Source: Clostridiales bacterium (GTDB lineage: Bacteria; Bacillota; Peptococcia; Peptococcales; Peptococcaceae). Taken from it: a stretch of 5,651 nt of DNA. The notes beneath the pieces are model-generated. The model was not told the origin of the DNA. It was given only the letters and a program-made list of their open reading frames with translations, and searched no databases. Positions 1 to 5,651 of this stretch are shown here, in pieces. The position numbers and the translations under genes were made by a program. The stretch lies in assembly GCA_003343815.1 (NCBI GenBank), contig QAKL01000133.1, forward strand, positions 1-5,651, given 5' to 3'. Position 1 is the first letter of the stretch. Each line of letters starts with the position of its first letter.

Positions 1-137
1 TATTTGAGGCGTTAGAGGCCTTAGGCTATCAGGCGCGGGAGATTAAGGCAATTTATCCCGACTTAAAACCGCTTTTGCAGACTGAGGACGAGCAGGTAAT
101 ATTAAAAAAAGCCTTGCAGCTTTTGATGAGAGGGTAG
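1..137 (+). CDS. ruvA: Holliday junction branch migration protein RuvA, C-terminal fragment (5' end outside window)
   Basis: The reading frame starting at base 3 is open for 44 codons and ends at TAG 135-137. The visible peptide begins FEALEALGYQAREI and ends KKALQLLMRG. This matches the small C-terminal domain III of RuvA, a three-helix UBA-like domain with the typical 'AL.ALGY...E' first helix. In the known family, RuvA tetramers bind the four-way Holliday junction, and domain III contacts RuvB and regulates its ATPase. The N-terminal OB-fold and the helix-hairpin-helix domain lie upstream of the window. The assignment rests on this short tail plus the directly adjacent ruvB, an almost universal pairing. 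The stop codon overlaps the ruvB ribosome binding site, which suggests translational coupling. Confidence 0.9.
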   Translation, partial: FEALEALGYQAREIKAIYPDLKPLLQTEDEQVILKKALQLLMRG

Positions 138-142
138 GTGAT
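136..142 (+). promoter_or_regulatory. Ribosome binding site supporting the TTG start of ruvB
   Basis: AGGTGAT lies 5 bases before TTG 148 and matches seven bases of the anti-Shine-Dalgarno complement. It overlaps the ruvA stop codon. A second purine-rich stretch, GGAGGAAGG at 150-158, sits just inside the gene and could serve GTG 166 instead, so the start is not fully settled. Confidence 0.6.
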
Positions 143-147
143 AAAAT

Positions 148-1185
148 TTGGAGGAAGGACGCATAGTGACCGGAGAGTGTATGCCGGAGGACTGGGATAA
201 TAATAGTTTTATCCGCCCGCAGAGCCTGGAGGATTATATCGGGCAGGAAAAGGTTAAAGCCAAGATGAAAATTTATGTCGAAGCGGCGAAAAATCGCGGC
301 GAGGCTTTGGATCATGTGCTTTTGTACGGCCCTCCGGGCTTGGGCAAGACGACTTTGGCCAATATTATCGCTAATGAATTGCACGTTAATATTAAAATCA
401 CCAGCGGACCGGCGATCGAGCGGCCGGGGGATTTGGCGGCGATTTTGACTAATCTGCAGGAGCACGATGTGCTTTTTATCGACGAAATTCATCGTATCAA
501 CCGCGCAGTCGAGGAGGTTTTATACCCCGCGATGGAGGATTACGCTTTAGATATCATTATCGGCAAGGGTCCTAGCGCCCGCTCGCTGCGTTTGGATCTG
601 CCGCATTTTACGCTTGTTGGGGCGACAACTCGCGCAGGGCTGCTGACGTCGCCTTTGCGCGATCGTTTCGGCGTGATTGAGCGTTTGGAGTTTTATACGA
701 CGGAGGAACTAAAACAAATCGTCACGCGTAGTGCCGATATTTTGGCGGTGCCGATCGACGAGGAGGGGGCGTTAGAAATAGCACGCCGCTCGCGGGGGAC
801 GCCGCGTATCGCCAATCGCCTCTTGAGGCGCGTGCGCGATTTCGCCCAAGTGAAAGGCGGGGGACGGATTGATCTGACGATTGCCCAAAGTGCCTTGAGT
901 TATCTGGATATAGACGCTGACGGACTGGACAATATGGACAGGCGCGTTTTAGAAACGATTATCCGCATGTTTAACGGCGGTCCTGTCGGACTTGATACCT
1001 TGGCGGCGAGTATTAATGAGGACAGCAATACTTTGGAGGATGTCTGCGAGCCGTATCTTTTGCAGCAGGGGTTTTTGAGCCGCACGCCGCGTGGGCGTAT
1101 CTGCACGGCATTAGCATATGAGCATCTGGGTCTAAGCGCACCTAAAAAAAATGACGGTTTATTCAGCGAGGAGGAGCAGGCATGA
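148..1185 (+). CDS. ruvB: Holliday junction branch migration DNA helicase RuvB
   Basis: This is the AAA+ motor of the RuvABC recombination machine. Hexameric rings on either side of the RuvA-bound Holliday junction hydrolyse ATP and pump DNA, driving branch migration in the cytoplasm. The 345-residue length fits the family (about 330-350). Visible motifs are Walker A GPPGLGKTT at 61-69, Walker B LFIDEIH at 109-115, sensor 1 GATTRAG at 158-164, the arginine-finger segment SPLRDRFG at 168-175 and sensor 2 GTPRIANRLLRR at 217-228. The C-terminal winged-helix DNA-binding domain carries EPYLLQQGFL and RTPRGR (301-317). I chose TTG 148 because the N-terminus then reads MEEGRIVTGE, resembling the 'M.ER.V' start common in relatives, and AGGTGAT precedes it by 5 bases. 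GTG 166 (339 aa) and ATG 181 (334 aa) are alternatives. The stop overlaps the next start (ATGA). Confidence 0.97.
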   Translation: MEEGRIVTGECMPEDWDNNSFIRPQSLEDYIGQEKVKAKMKIYVEAAKNRGEALDHVLLYGPPGLGKTTLANIIANELHVNIKITSGPAIERPGDLAAILTNLQEHDVLFIDEIHRINRAVEEVLYPAMEDYALDIIIGKGPSARSLRLDLPHFTLVGATTRAGLLTSPLRDRFGVIERLEFYTTEELKQIVTRSADILAVPIDEEGALEIARRSRGTPRIANRLLRRVRDFAQVKGGGRIDLTIAQSALSYLDIDADGLDNMDRRVLETIIRMFNGGPVGLDTLAASINEDSNTLEDVCEPYLLQQGFLSRTPRGRICTALAYEHLGLSAPKKNDGLFSEEEQA

Positions 1186-1400
1186 ATTTTGCACAGCTGG
1201 GCAAAATGTTGATAGGTTTCGGCGCGTTAATGATCGTCTTAGGCGGCGTGATGGTACTTTTAGGAAAAATACCCGGACTGGGCAAGCTGCCGGGAGATAT
1301 TTTGATCAAAGGCGAGCACGGCAGCTTTTATTTTCCGATCGTGAGCTGTATCATTTTAAGCGTGCTTTTGAGTATTATTTTAAATTTGTTTAACAGGTAG
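1182..1400 (+). CDS. DUF2905 family small membrane protein
   Basis: This is a 72-residue protein with two predicted membrane helices, at about residues 6-28 (LGKMLIGFGALMIVLGGVMV) and 51-69 (IVSCIILSVLLSIILNLF). Between them is the loop GKLPGDILIKGEHGSFYFP. The layout of a helix, then 'GxLPGDI.I....FYFP', then a second helix is the hallmark of DUF2905 proteins, whose function is unknown. They are frequently encoded next to ruvB, as here. The ATG overlaps the ruvB TGA in an ATGA arrangement, with GAGGAG about six bases upstream, so translation is probably coupled to ruvB. There is no signal peptide, catalytic motif or cysteine pattern that would indicate an activity. Any role alongside RuvAB would be inferred from position only. 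Confidence 0.88.
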   Translation: MNFAQLGKMLIGFGALMIVLGGVMVLLGKIPGLGKLPGDILIKGEHGSFYFPIVSCIILSVLLSIILNLFNR

Positions 1401-1408
1401 GTAGCGAT

Positions 1409-1648
1409 ATGGCGAGAAATACATTGGAAAACGCTCTGCGCTGGCAGGAGCATTTGGGAAATAATACGACTTGTCATTCTTGCGCGGTGAGCCAAGCGTT
1501 AGGTCAAAATACGCAAAAAGAAACCAAAGTTTACAGCTGCACGTGCGGCGAGATCATTTTGCATGAAGCGACAGCGGAGGATATTATTTGTCCGAAATGC
1601 GGGCAGAAAATGAATATTTTAAATTGCTGCACGCACCATAAAGAATAA
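1409..1648 (+). CDS. Small cysteine-rich, zinc-ribbon-like protein of unknown function
   Basis: This is a 79-residue soluble protein that I do not recognise. It has eight cysteines: C22 and C25 (CHSC), C44 and C46 (CTCG), C61 and C64 (CPKCG), and the pair C73-C74, followed by H76-H77. The CTCG and CPKCG knuckles, 14 residues apart, look like a single zinc ribbon or rubredoxin-like fold. The outer CHSC plus the C-terminal CC-T-HH could form a second metal site, but that is inference. There is no membrane helix or signal peptide. ATG 1409 is preceded by AGGTAGG at about 1395-1401. It lies 8 bases after the DUF2905 gene and 11 bases before queA, so it is very probably co-transcribed with both. 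The tight spacing and strong RBS argue for a real gene rather than a chance ORF. Confidence 0.78.
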   Translation: MARNTLENALRWQEHLGNNTTCHSCAVSQALGQNTQKETKVYSCTCGEIILHEATAEDIICPKCGQKMNILNCCTHHKE

Positions 1649-1659
1649 AGGAGAGTATT

Positions 1660-2682
1660 ATGCGCACAGAGGATTTTGATTACGATTTACCACAGGAATT
1701 AATCGCGCAGCATCCGGCGGAAAAACGTGATTATTCTCGCTTGATGGTGTTAGATAAAAAAACAGGGGCAATTGAGCACAAACATTTTTATGAGATAATT
1801 GATTATTTAATCCCCGGGGATGTTTTGGTTGTAAATAATACCAAAGTCATCCCGGCCAGACTTTACGGTGTCAAAAAAGACGGCACGGCGCAAATCGAGG
1901 TCTTGCTTTTAAAAGAAACGGCGAATAAGGACGAGTGGGAGGTTTTGGTCCACCCGGGCAAGCGAGCTAAGGTCGGTACGGAGATCATTTTTGGAGACGG
2001 GCGCCTGCGCGCTGAAGTCGTGGGCAATACCGACGCGGGGCGCATTGTGCGTTTTTATTATGACGGGATTTTTAACGAAATATTGGATGAATTAGGCACG
2101 ATGCCCTTACCGCCGTATATTACGGAGTATGAGGGCGATCAGAGCCGCTATCAGACGGTATATGCCAAATTTTCCGGTTCGGCGGCGGCGCCGACGGCGG
2201 GACTGCATTTCACCGAGGAGTTGTTGGAGAAAATTAAAGCCAAAGGCATCGAGGTAGTAGAGGTGCTTTTGCACGTGGGGTTGGGCACCTTTCGTCCGGT
2301 GCAGGTCGAGGATGTGACCAAGCATCAGATGCACCGCGAGTTTTACAGCGTTTCGGAAGAAGCGGCAAAGCGTATTAATTTAGCCAAAGCCGAAGGCAGA
2401 CGCGTTATTTCGGTTGGGACGACCTCAACAAGAACCTTGGAAAGCGCGTGGCACGACGGCAAATTATGCGCTGAAAGCGGCGAAACGGGGATTTTTATTT
2501 ATCCAGGCTATGAGTTTAAGGTGATCGATGGGCTTATCACCAATTTTCATCTGCCGAAATCGACGTTAATTATGTTGGTCAGTGCCTTGGCAAGCAAAGA
2601 AATTATTCTCAATGCGTATAATGTGGCAGTCGAGGAAAAATATCGCTTTTTTTCCTTTGGCGATGCGATGTTTATTCATTAG
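1660..2682 (+). CDS. queA: S-adenosylmethionine:tRNA ribosyltransferase-isomerase QueA
   Basis: QueA transfers and isomerises the ribosyl moiety of S-adenosylmethionine onto 7-aminomethyl-7-deazaguanine in tRNA, giving epoxyqueuosine at wobble position 34. This is the next-to-last step of queuosine synthesis, in the cytoplasm. The 340-residue length is normal. Family motifs run the full length: FDYDLPQELIAQHP at 6-19, NNTKVIPARL at 59-68, YQTVYAK at 164-170, GSAAAPTAGLHF at 173-184, HVGLGTFRPV at 205-214, GTTSTRTLES at 253-262, TNFHLPKSTLIMLVSA at 294-309 and YRFFSFGDAM at 328-337. ATG 1660 is preceded by AAAGGAGAG at 1647-1655. It is the last gene of the ruv cluster here. The base-exchange partner gene tgt, often directly downstream, is absent from this window. 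Confidence 0.97.
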   Translation: MRTEDFDYDLPQELIAQHPAEKRDYSRLMVLDKKTGAIEHKHFYEIIDYLIPGDVLVVNNTKVIPARLYGVKKDGTAQIEVLLLKETANKDEWEVLVHPGKRAKVGTEIIFGDGRLRAEVVGNTDAGRIVRFYYDGIFNEILDELGTMPLPPYITEYEGDQSRYQTVYAKFSGSAAAPTAGLHFTEELLEKIKAKGIEVVEVLLHVGLGTFRPVQVEDVTKHQMHREFYSVSEEAAKRINLAKAEGRRVISVGTTSTRTLESAWHDGKLCAESGETGIFIYPGYEFKVIDGLITNFHLPKSTLIMLVSALASKEIILNAYNVAVEEKYRFFSFGDAMFIH

Positions 2683-2684
2683 GC

Positions 2685-2711
2685 TTATTGTGTCAAAGGT
2701 TGGATTATAAT
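2685..2711 (+). promoter_or_regulatory. Candidate sigma-A promoter for the traX-family gene
   Basis: A perfect -10 hexamer TATAAT lies at 2706-2711, just after the queA stop. The -35 is poor: TTATTG at 2685-2690 leaves a short 15-base spacer, and nothing near TTGACA sits at 17. Transcription would begin near 2718, downstream of ATG 2714, which favours ATG 2750 as the real start. No terminator separates queA from this site, so read-through from the ruv operon is also possible. Confidence 0.5.
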
Positions 2712-2733
2712 AAATGCAAAATTTTTTACAAGT

Positions 2734-2740
2734 AAAGGAG
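2734..2740 (+). promoter_or_regulatory. Ribosome binding site deciding the traX-family start
   Basis: AAAGGAG lies 9 bases upstream of ATG 2750. The upstream in-frame ATG 2714 has no purine-rich site before it and sits next to the TATAAT, so 2750 is the better start. Confidence 0.8.
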
Positions 2741-2749
2741 AATTGTATA

Positions 2750-3493
2750 ATGGATTTGAAATTTAAAGGGATTACTTCGGCTTCATTGCATGTTTTGGCG
2801 ATGATTTTTATGCTTTCTGATCATTTGTGGGCTACCATGCTGCCTAATCAAGACTGGATGACTTGTGTAGGCAGACTGGCCTTTCCTCTTTTCGCTTTTA
2901 TGATTGTCGAGGGGTATTATCATACCTCCAATCTTCGAAGATATATGAAAAGATTGCTGATTTGTGCGGTGATTTCGGAAATACCGTTTGATTTGATGTA
3001 CGGCAGTACGTTTTTTTATCCGTTTCATCAAAATGTGCTGTGGACATTTTCTTTAGCCTTAGCCGCAATAGTTTTTATTGAAAAGGCGAAAAAAATCGCC
3101 AATAAATGGCTCGCATGGCCGCTTGTAGCCGCAATTGTCCTATTAAGCTATGCGCTGGGGACAGTCACGATGGTGGATTATTACGGTGCCGGTGTGCTGA
3201 CTGTGCTGGTATTCTACTTTTTCCATGGACGTAAATGGTGGTGCCTTTTAGGACAATTAGTAGGTATGTGGTATATTAATGTTGATCTGTTGGGCGGCTT
3301 TTACTATACGTTTAATTTGTTTGGACAAGAAATTGACATCGTTCAGCAGGGTTTGGCGATGCTGGCGCTTATTCCGATTTGGCTTTATAAAGGAGTCCAG
3401 GGCTATCACGCGAAGTGGTTCAAATATGCTTGTTATGCATTTTATCCTGTGCATATGCTGATTATTTATTTGCTTTGGAGAGTAATTGCGTAA
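2750..3493 (+). CDS. TraX-family integral membrane protein (putative acyltransferase-like)
   Basis: This is a hydrophobic protein of 247 residues from ATG 2750 (259 if ATG 2714 were used). It has roughly seven to eight membrane segments, at about residues 11-28, 40-55, 66-84, 97-110, 120-137, 146-159, 198-213 and 227-243. Diagnostic stretches of the TraX family are HVLAMIFMLSDH (14-25), GRLAFPLFAFMIVEGYYHT (41-59), ISEIPFDLMYG (75-85), QNVLWTFSLA (94-103), DYYGAGVLTVLVFYFF (143-158) and KYACYAFYPVHMLIIYLL (225-242). F-plasmid TraX N-acetylates pilin, and the family is usually grouped with acyltransferase-3-type membrane enzymes. For chromosomal homologues in Bacillota the substrate is unknown, and nothing here indicates conjugation: no other transfer gene is present. 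It appears to be its own transcription unit, with TATAAT before and a hairpin terminator after. Its sequence looks more AT-rich than the flanking genes by eye. Confidence 0.88.
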   Translation: MDLKFKGITSASLHVLAMIFMLSDHLWATMLPNQDWMTCVGRLAFPLFAFMIVEGYYHTSNLRRYMKRLLICAVISEIPFDLMYGSTFFYPFHQNVLWTFSLALAAIVFIEKAKKIANKWLAWPLVAAIVLLSYALGTVTMVDYYGAGVLTVLVFYFFHGRKWWCLLGQLVGMWYINVDLLGGFYYTFNLFGQEIDIVQQGLAMLALIPIWLYKGVQGYHAKWFKYACYAFYPVHMLIIYLLWRVIA

Positions 3494-3512
3494 AAAATTT
3501 AAGATAAAATGC

Positions 3513-3548
3513 AAAAAACGTGTTTCTTTTGAAGAAACACGTTTTTTT
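3513..3548 (+). terminator. Rho-independent terminator after the traX-family gene
   Basis: A perfect inverted repeat forms a 16-base-pair stem (3513-3528 with 3532-3547) around a three-base TTG loop. The GC-containing core CGTGTTTCTT is flanked by A and T runs, so on the + strand the stem ends in a T tract, with more T-rich sequence to 3562. It begins 19 bases after the traX stop. The matching A run on the 5' side means it could also work on the reverse strand. Confidence 0.93.
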
Positions 3549-3560
3549 GTTTTACTTTTT

Positions 3561-3589
3561 TTGGTACGCATAACTGAAAGCTGTTTAAC
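3561..3589 (+). promoter_or_regulatory. Candidate promoter for the arc operon
   Basis: TTGGTA (3561-3566) and TTTAAC (3584-3589) are separated by 17 bases. Each matches four of six sigma-A consensus bases, so this is only a moderate candidate. Transcription would begin near 3596, close to GTG 3601, which supports translation from GTG 3628 instead. Some promoter is expected here because a strong terminator lies directly upstream. I see no clear ArgR box or CRP/FNR palindrome. Confidence 0.4.
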
Positions 3590-3601
3590 GGATATTAACG
3601 G
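3585..3601 (+). repeat. Direct repeat TTAACGG x2 upstream of arcA
   Basis: Two exact copies of TTAACGG (3585-3591 and 3595-3601) start 10 bases apart, about one helical turn, and overlap the candidate -10 and transcription start. They could be a regulator site or chance; no regulator is assigned. Confidence 0.4.
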
Positions 3602-3611
3602 TGAAACTACA

Positions 3612-3620
3612 AAAGGAGGT
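3612..3620 (+). promoter_or_regulatory. Ribosome binding site deciding the arcA start
   Basis: AAAGGAGGT is a near-perfect Shine-Dalgarno sequence 7 bases before GTG 3628. The longer in-frame option GTG 3601 would place this site inside the coding region and has no good site of its own. Confidence 0.85.
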
Positions 3621-3627
3621 AGAAAAG

Positions 3628-4842
3628 GTGAATTCTATTTGTGTCACTTCGGAAATAGGGCCTTTAAAAAAGGTATTGGTGCATCGTCCGGGAGCCGAGC
3701 TGGAAAATCTGATGCCGGAATATTTGGAGCGACTTTTGTTTGACGATATTCCTTATCTAAAAATTGCGCAAGAGGAGCATGATGCTTTTTGCGATATCAT
3801 GCGCAAACGGGGCGTCGAAGTCGTCTATTTGACGGATATGCTGGCAGAGTCTCTGACGGATAATGAAGTCAAAAATGAATTTCTGCGCGAGTTTTTAAAT
3901 GAGGCAGGAATTAAGGAAGCCAAGCGCTTGGACGCGGTGATGGATTATTTTAACCAGATGAGTACCAAAAATATGGTGGAAAAATTGATTGCAGGCTTGC
4001 GCAAAAGCGAGCTGCGCGGAAGCTACCGCAAAAGCTTGGGAGATTATCTCGAGAGCGACTACCCGTTTTTAATCGATCCGATCCCTAATTTATACTTTTC
4101 CCGCGACGCTTTTGCGGCGATCGGCCGTGGCGTAACGATTAACAAAATGGCGACTATCACTCGTAATCGCGAAACGCTTTTTGCCAAGTATATTTTCGGA
4201 CATAATCCGCTTTATAAAGATGTTCCTATTTTCTACGACCGCAAGGAGCAGGCAATGATCGAGGGCGGCGATATTTTAATTTTGAACGAAAAGACGGTGG
4301 CGATCGGCATTTCTCAGCGGACGACACCGCAGGCGATCGAAATTTTGAGCCGCAAGCTTTTGAGCGAAGAGAATGGTTTCGAGAAAATTTTGGCGATCGA
4401 TATTCCGAAATTGCGCAGTTTTATGCATTTGGATACGGTTTTTACGATGGTGGATAGAAATAAATTCACCGTGCATAACAATATCAGCCATGCTTTGCGC
4501 GTTTTTGTCATTACTAAAGGCGGGACTGATGGGGTGCAAATCATGGAGGAGCAGGATAGTTTAGAAAATATATTAATGGAGCATTTGCATTTGGACAAAG
4601 TAGAGCTGATAAAATGCGGCGGCGGCAGTGTGATTGACGCGGCGCGTGAGCAGTGGAATGACGGCTCCAATACTTTGGCAGTCGCTCCGGGCGTAGTCGT
4701 AGTCTACGGGCGTAATCATGTGACTAATGAAATCCTGCGTGAAAGCGGGATTGAAACCTTGGTTATCCCCAGCTCCGAATTATCCCGCGGCCGCGGCGGT
4801 CCGCGCTGCATGAGTATGCCGCTTGTCAGAGAAAAAATTTAA
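3628..4842 (+). CDS. arcA: Arginine deiminase
   Basis: Arginine deiminase hydrolyses L-arginine to L-citrulline and ammonia, the first step of the cytoplasmic ADI pathway, which yields ATP and counters acid stress. The protein has 404 residues from GTG 3628, normal for the family (about 400-420). It opens with TSEIGPLKKVLVHRPGAEL (7-25), typical of the guanidino-group-modifying fold. The catalytic set is complete: D160 in NLYFSRD, E212 in EGGD, H267 and D269 in MHLDT, and the nucleophile C394 in GPRCMSMP near the C-terminus. Other family stretches are DPIPNLYF (150-157) and GISQRTT (227-233). GTG 3601 would add nine residues, but the strong AAAGGAGGT fits GTG 3628. It is followed after 21 bases by ornithine carbamoyltransferase with no terminator between, so the two form an operon that starts after the upstream terminator. 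Confidence 0.97.
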   Translation: MNSICVTSEIGPLKKVLVHRPGAELENLMPEYLERLLFDDIPYLKIAQEEHDAFCDIMRKRGVEVVYLTDMLAESLTDNEVKNEFLREFLNEAGIKEAKRLDAVMDYFNQMSTKNMVEKLIAGLRKSELRGSYRKSLGDYLESDYPFLIDPIPNLYFSRDAFAAIGRGVTINKMATITRNRETLFAKYIFGHNPLYKDVPIFYDRKEQAMIEGGDILILNEKTVAIGISQRTTPQAIEILSRKLLSEENGFEKILAIDIPKLRSFMHLDTVFTMVDRNKFTVHNNISHALRVFVITKGGTDGVQIMEEQDSLENILMEHLHLDKVELIKCGGGSVIDAAREQWNDGSNTLAVAPGVVVVYGRNHVTNEILRESGIETLVIPSSELSRGRGGPRCMSMPLVREKI

Positions 4843-4863
4843 ACAATTAAAGGAGGAAATACT

Positions 4864-5651
4864 GTGGCTGTTAATATGAAAGGAAAATCTTTTTTGACTT
4901 TGCGGGATTTATCCTCGCAGGAGATACGTTATTTACTGGATTTAGCGCACGATTTAAAAGCGAAAAAGCGCATGGGCGTCTATGAGCATAATTTAGCTAA
5001 TAAAAATATCGTGCTTTTGTTTGAGAAAACTTCGACGCGTACACGCTGCGCTTTTGAGGTGGCGGCGCGCGAAGAGGGTGCAGGCGTGACATTTTTGGAT
5101 CCCGGCAGCTCGCAAATGGGTAAAAAGGAGTCGCTTGAGGATACAGCGAAAGTTTTGGGACGCTTTTTTGACGGGATCGAGTATCGCGGCTATGAGCAGG
5201 AGGTCGTGGAATTGTTGGCGCGTCATGCCGGAGTGCCAGTGTATAACGGCTTAACCGATTTGGATCATCCGACGCAGATTTTGGCGGATATGCTGACGAT
5301 CGAGGAGCATCTTCATAAGCCGTTAAAAGAAGTCAAAGTCGTTTTCCCCGGCGATGTGCGCAATAACATGTGCTATGCCTGGATGTACGGCTGTGCCAAG
5401 ATGGGAATGCATTTTGTCGGCTGCGGTCCGAAAGAATTGATTAACGGTATCGACCAGAAAATTTACCGCGAGGCGCTCGACATCGCCGCCCAAACGGGTG
5501 CAAAAATTGAAATTACCGATGATTTAGCGTGCGTTAAAGGAGCAGACGTAATTTACGGCGATATTTGGGCATCGATGGGCGAGGAGGATTTGATTCCCGA
5601 GAGAGCGAAAATGCTCGCGCCGTTTAAAGTAACCATGGCGATGATGAAGCA
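4864..5651 (+). CDS. arcB: Ornithine carbamoyltransferase, catabolic arcB-type (3' end outside window)
   Basis: This enzyme interconverts ornithine plus carbamoyl phosphate with citrulline plus phosphate. Next to arcA the expected direction is citrulline phosphorolysis, feeding carbamoyl phosphate to carbamate kinase. The frame is open for 262 codons from GTG 4864 to the window end, about 70-75 residues short of the usual 330-340. Visible motifs are the carbamoyl-phosphate loop STRTR at 57-61, FFDGIEYRGY at 101-110, HPTQILADMLTI at 135-146, the ornithine-side segment GDVRNNM at 163-169 and DIWASMGEED at 233-242. The HCLPA cysteine loop lies beyond the window. AAAGGAGG (4849-4856) precedes GTG 4864 by 7 bases; ATG 4876 is a less likely start. 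The catabolic assignment rests on the arcA neighbour; an anabolic argF cannot be excluded from sequence alone. Confidence 0.94.
   Translation, partial: MAVNMKGKSFLTLRDLSSQEIRYLLDLAHDLKAKKRMGVYEHNLANKNIVLLFEKTSTRTRCAFEVAAREEGAGVTFLDPGSSQMGKKESLEDTAKVLGRFFDGIEYRGYEQEVVELLARHAGVPVYNGLTDLDHPTQILADMLTIEEHLHKPLKEVKVVFPGDVRNNMCYAWMYGCAKMGMHFVGCGPKELINGIDQKIYREALDIAAQTGAKIEITDDLACVKGADVIYGDIWASMGEEDLIPERAKMLAPFKVTMAMMK

Noticed and set aside
43..492. 149-codon open frame on the - strand over the ruvA/ruvB junction
   Set aside because: It lies antisense to well-supported ruvA and ruvB, the peptide resembles no known family, and its 5' end is inside the Walker-region coding sequence. It is a shadow of codon structure.
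1144..1151. Run of eight A bases near the 3' end of ruvB (and an A7 run in ruvA) as possible slippage sites
   Set aside because: Only the poorly conserved last residues of RuvB would change, no stimulatory structure is evident, and no useful product is made in the shifted frame.
1151..1393. 80-codon + strand frame overlapping the end of ruvB and the DUF2905 gene
   Set aside because: It overlaps almost completely with the DUF2905 gene, which has recognisable motifs and a proper ribosome binding site. The peptide is Arg-rich, out-of-frame sequence.
2714..2749. Longer N-terminus of the TraX-family protein from ATG 2714
   Set aside because: It has no ribosome binding site, it abuts the TATAAT and probably precedes the transcript start, and ATG 2750 has AAAGGAG at good spacing.
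3257..3571. 104-codon - strand frame over the traX end and the terminator
   Set aside because: It reads through the terminator hairpin and antisense to traX, and its Lys/Arg-rich start comes from the A/T runs of the hairpin region.
3549..3627. Riboswitch or ArgR-type operator in the arcA leader
   Set aside because: The leader after the likely transcription start is only about 30 bases, with no conserved aptamer-like folds and no ArgR-like palindrome.
4276..4670. Overlapping - strand frames inside arcA (4276-4539 and 4314-4670)
   Set aside because: Both are antisense to the catalytic region of arginine deiminase, with no family resemblance and no ribosome binding site context.
4993..5226. 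77-codon - strand frame inside the ornithine carbamoyltransferase gene
   Set aside because: It is antisense to the conserved carbamoyl-phosphate-binding region; the + strand frame is fully supported by motifs.

Overview
The window looks like chromosomal DNA of a low-to-moderate-GC bacterium, most likely an anaerobic or facultative member of the Bacillota. Three things suggest this. The genes are packed on one strand, each with a strong AGGAGG-type ribosome binding site. TTG and GTG start codons are common. The order ruvA-ruvB-DUF2905-(small gene)-queA is typical of that phylum. The arginine deiminase genes fit a fermentative lifestyle. I cannot name the genus; a Negativicutes or Clostridia relative is only a guess. 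Every supported gene is on the + strand.

Region 1 (1-2682) is a DNA-repair and tRNA-modification operon. It opens with the tail of ruvA (Holliday-junction binding), then complete ruvB (branch-migration motor), which overlaps a two-helix DUF2905 membrane protein by ATGA. A 79-residue cysteine-rich zinc-ribbon-like protein follows, and then complete queA, which makes epoxyqueuosine in tRNA. Gaps are 11 bases or less, so the genes are probably co-transcribed.

Region 2 (about 2683-3548) is a self-contained unit. A perfect TATAAT precedes a TraX-family membrane protein, and a strong hairpin plus T-tract follows it. It occupies the place after queA where tgt is often found.

Region 3 (3549-5651) starts the arginine deiminase pathway. 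A candidate promoter region with a short direct repeat leads to arcA (arginine deiminase, complete), then after 21 bases to an ornithine carbamoyltransferase (arcB-type) cut off by the window end. ArcA converts arginine to citrulline and ammonia. The transferase converts citrulline plus phosphate to ornithine and carbamoyl phosphate, which carbamate kinase (expected further downstream, not seen) would use to make ATP.

I see no RNA gene, CRISPR array, insertion sequence, prophage or attachment site. Most of the content is well-known housekeeping and catabolic biology. The least explained items are the 79-residue Cys-rich protein and the TraX unit. I did not find convincing evidence of a new multi-gene system.
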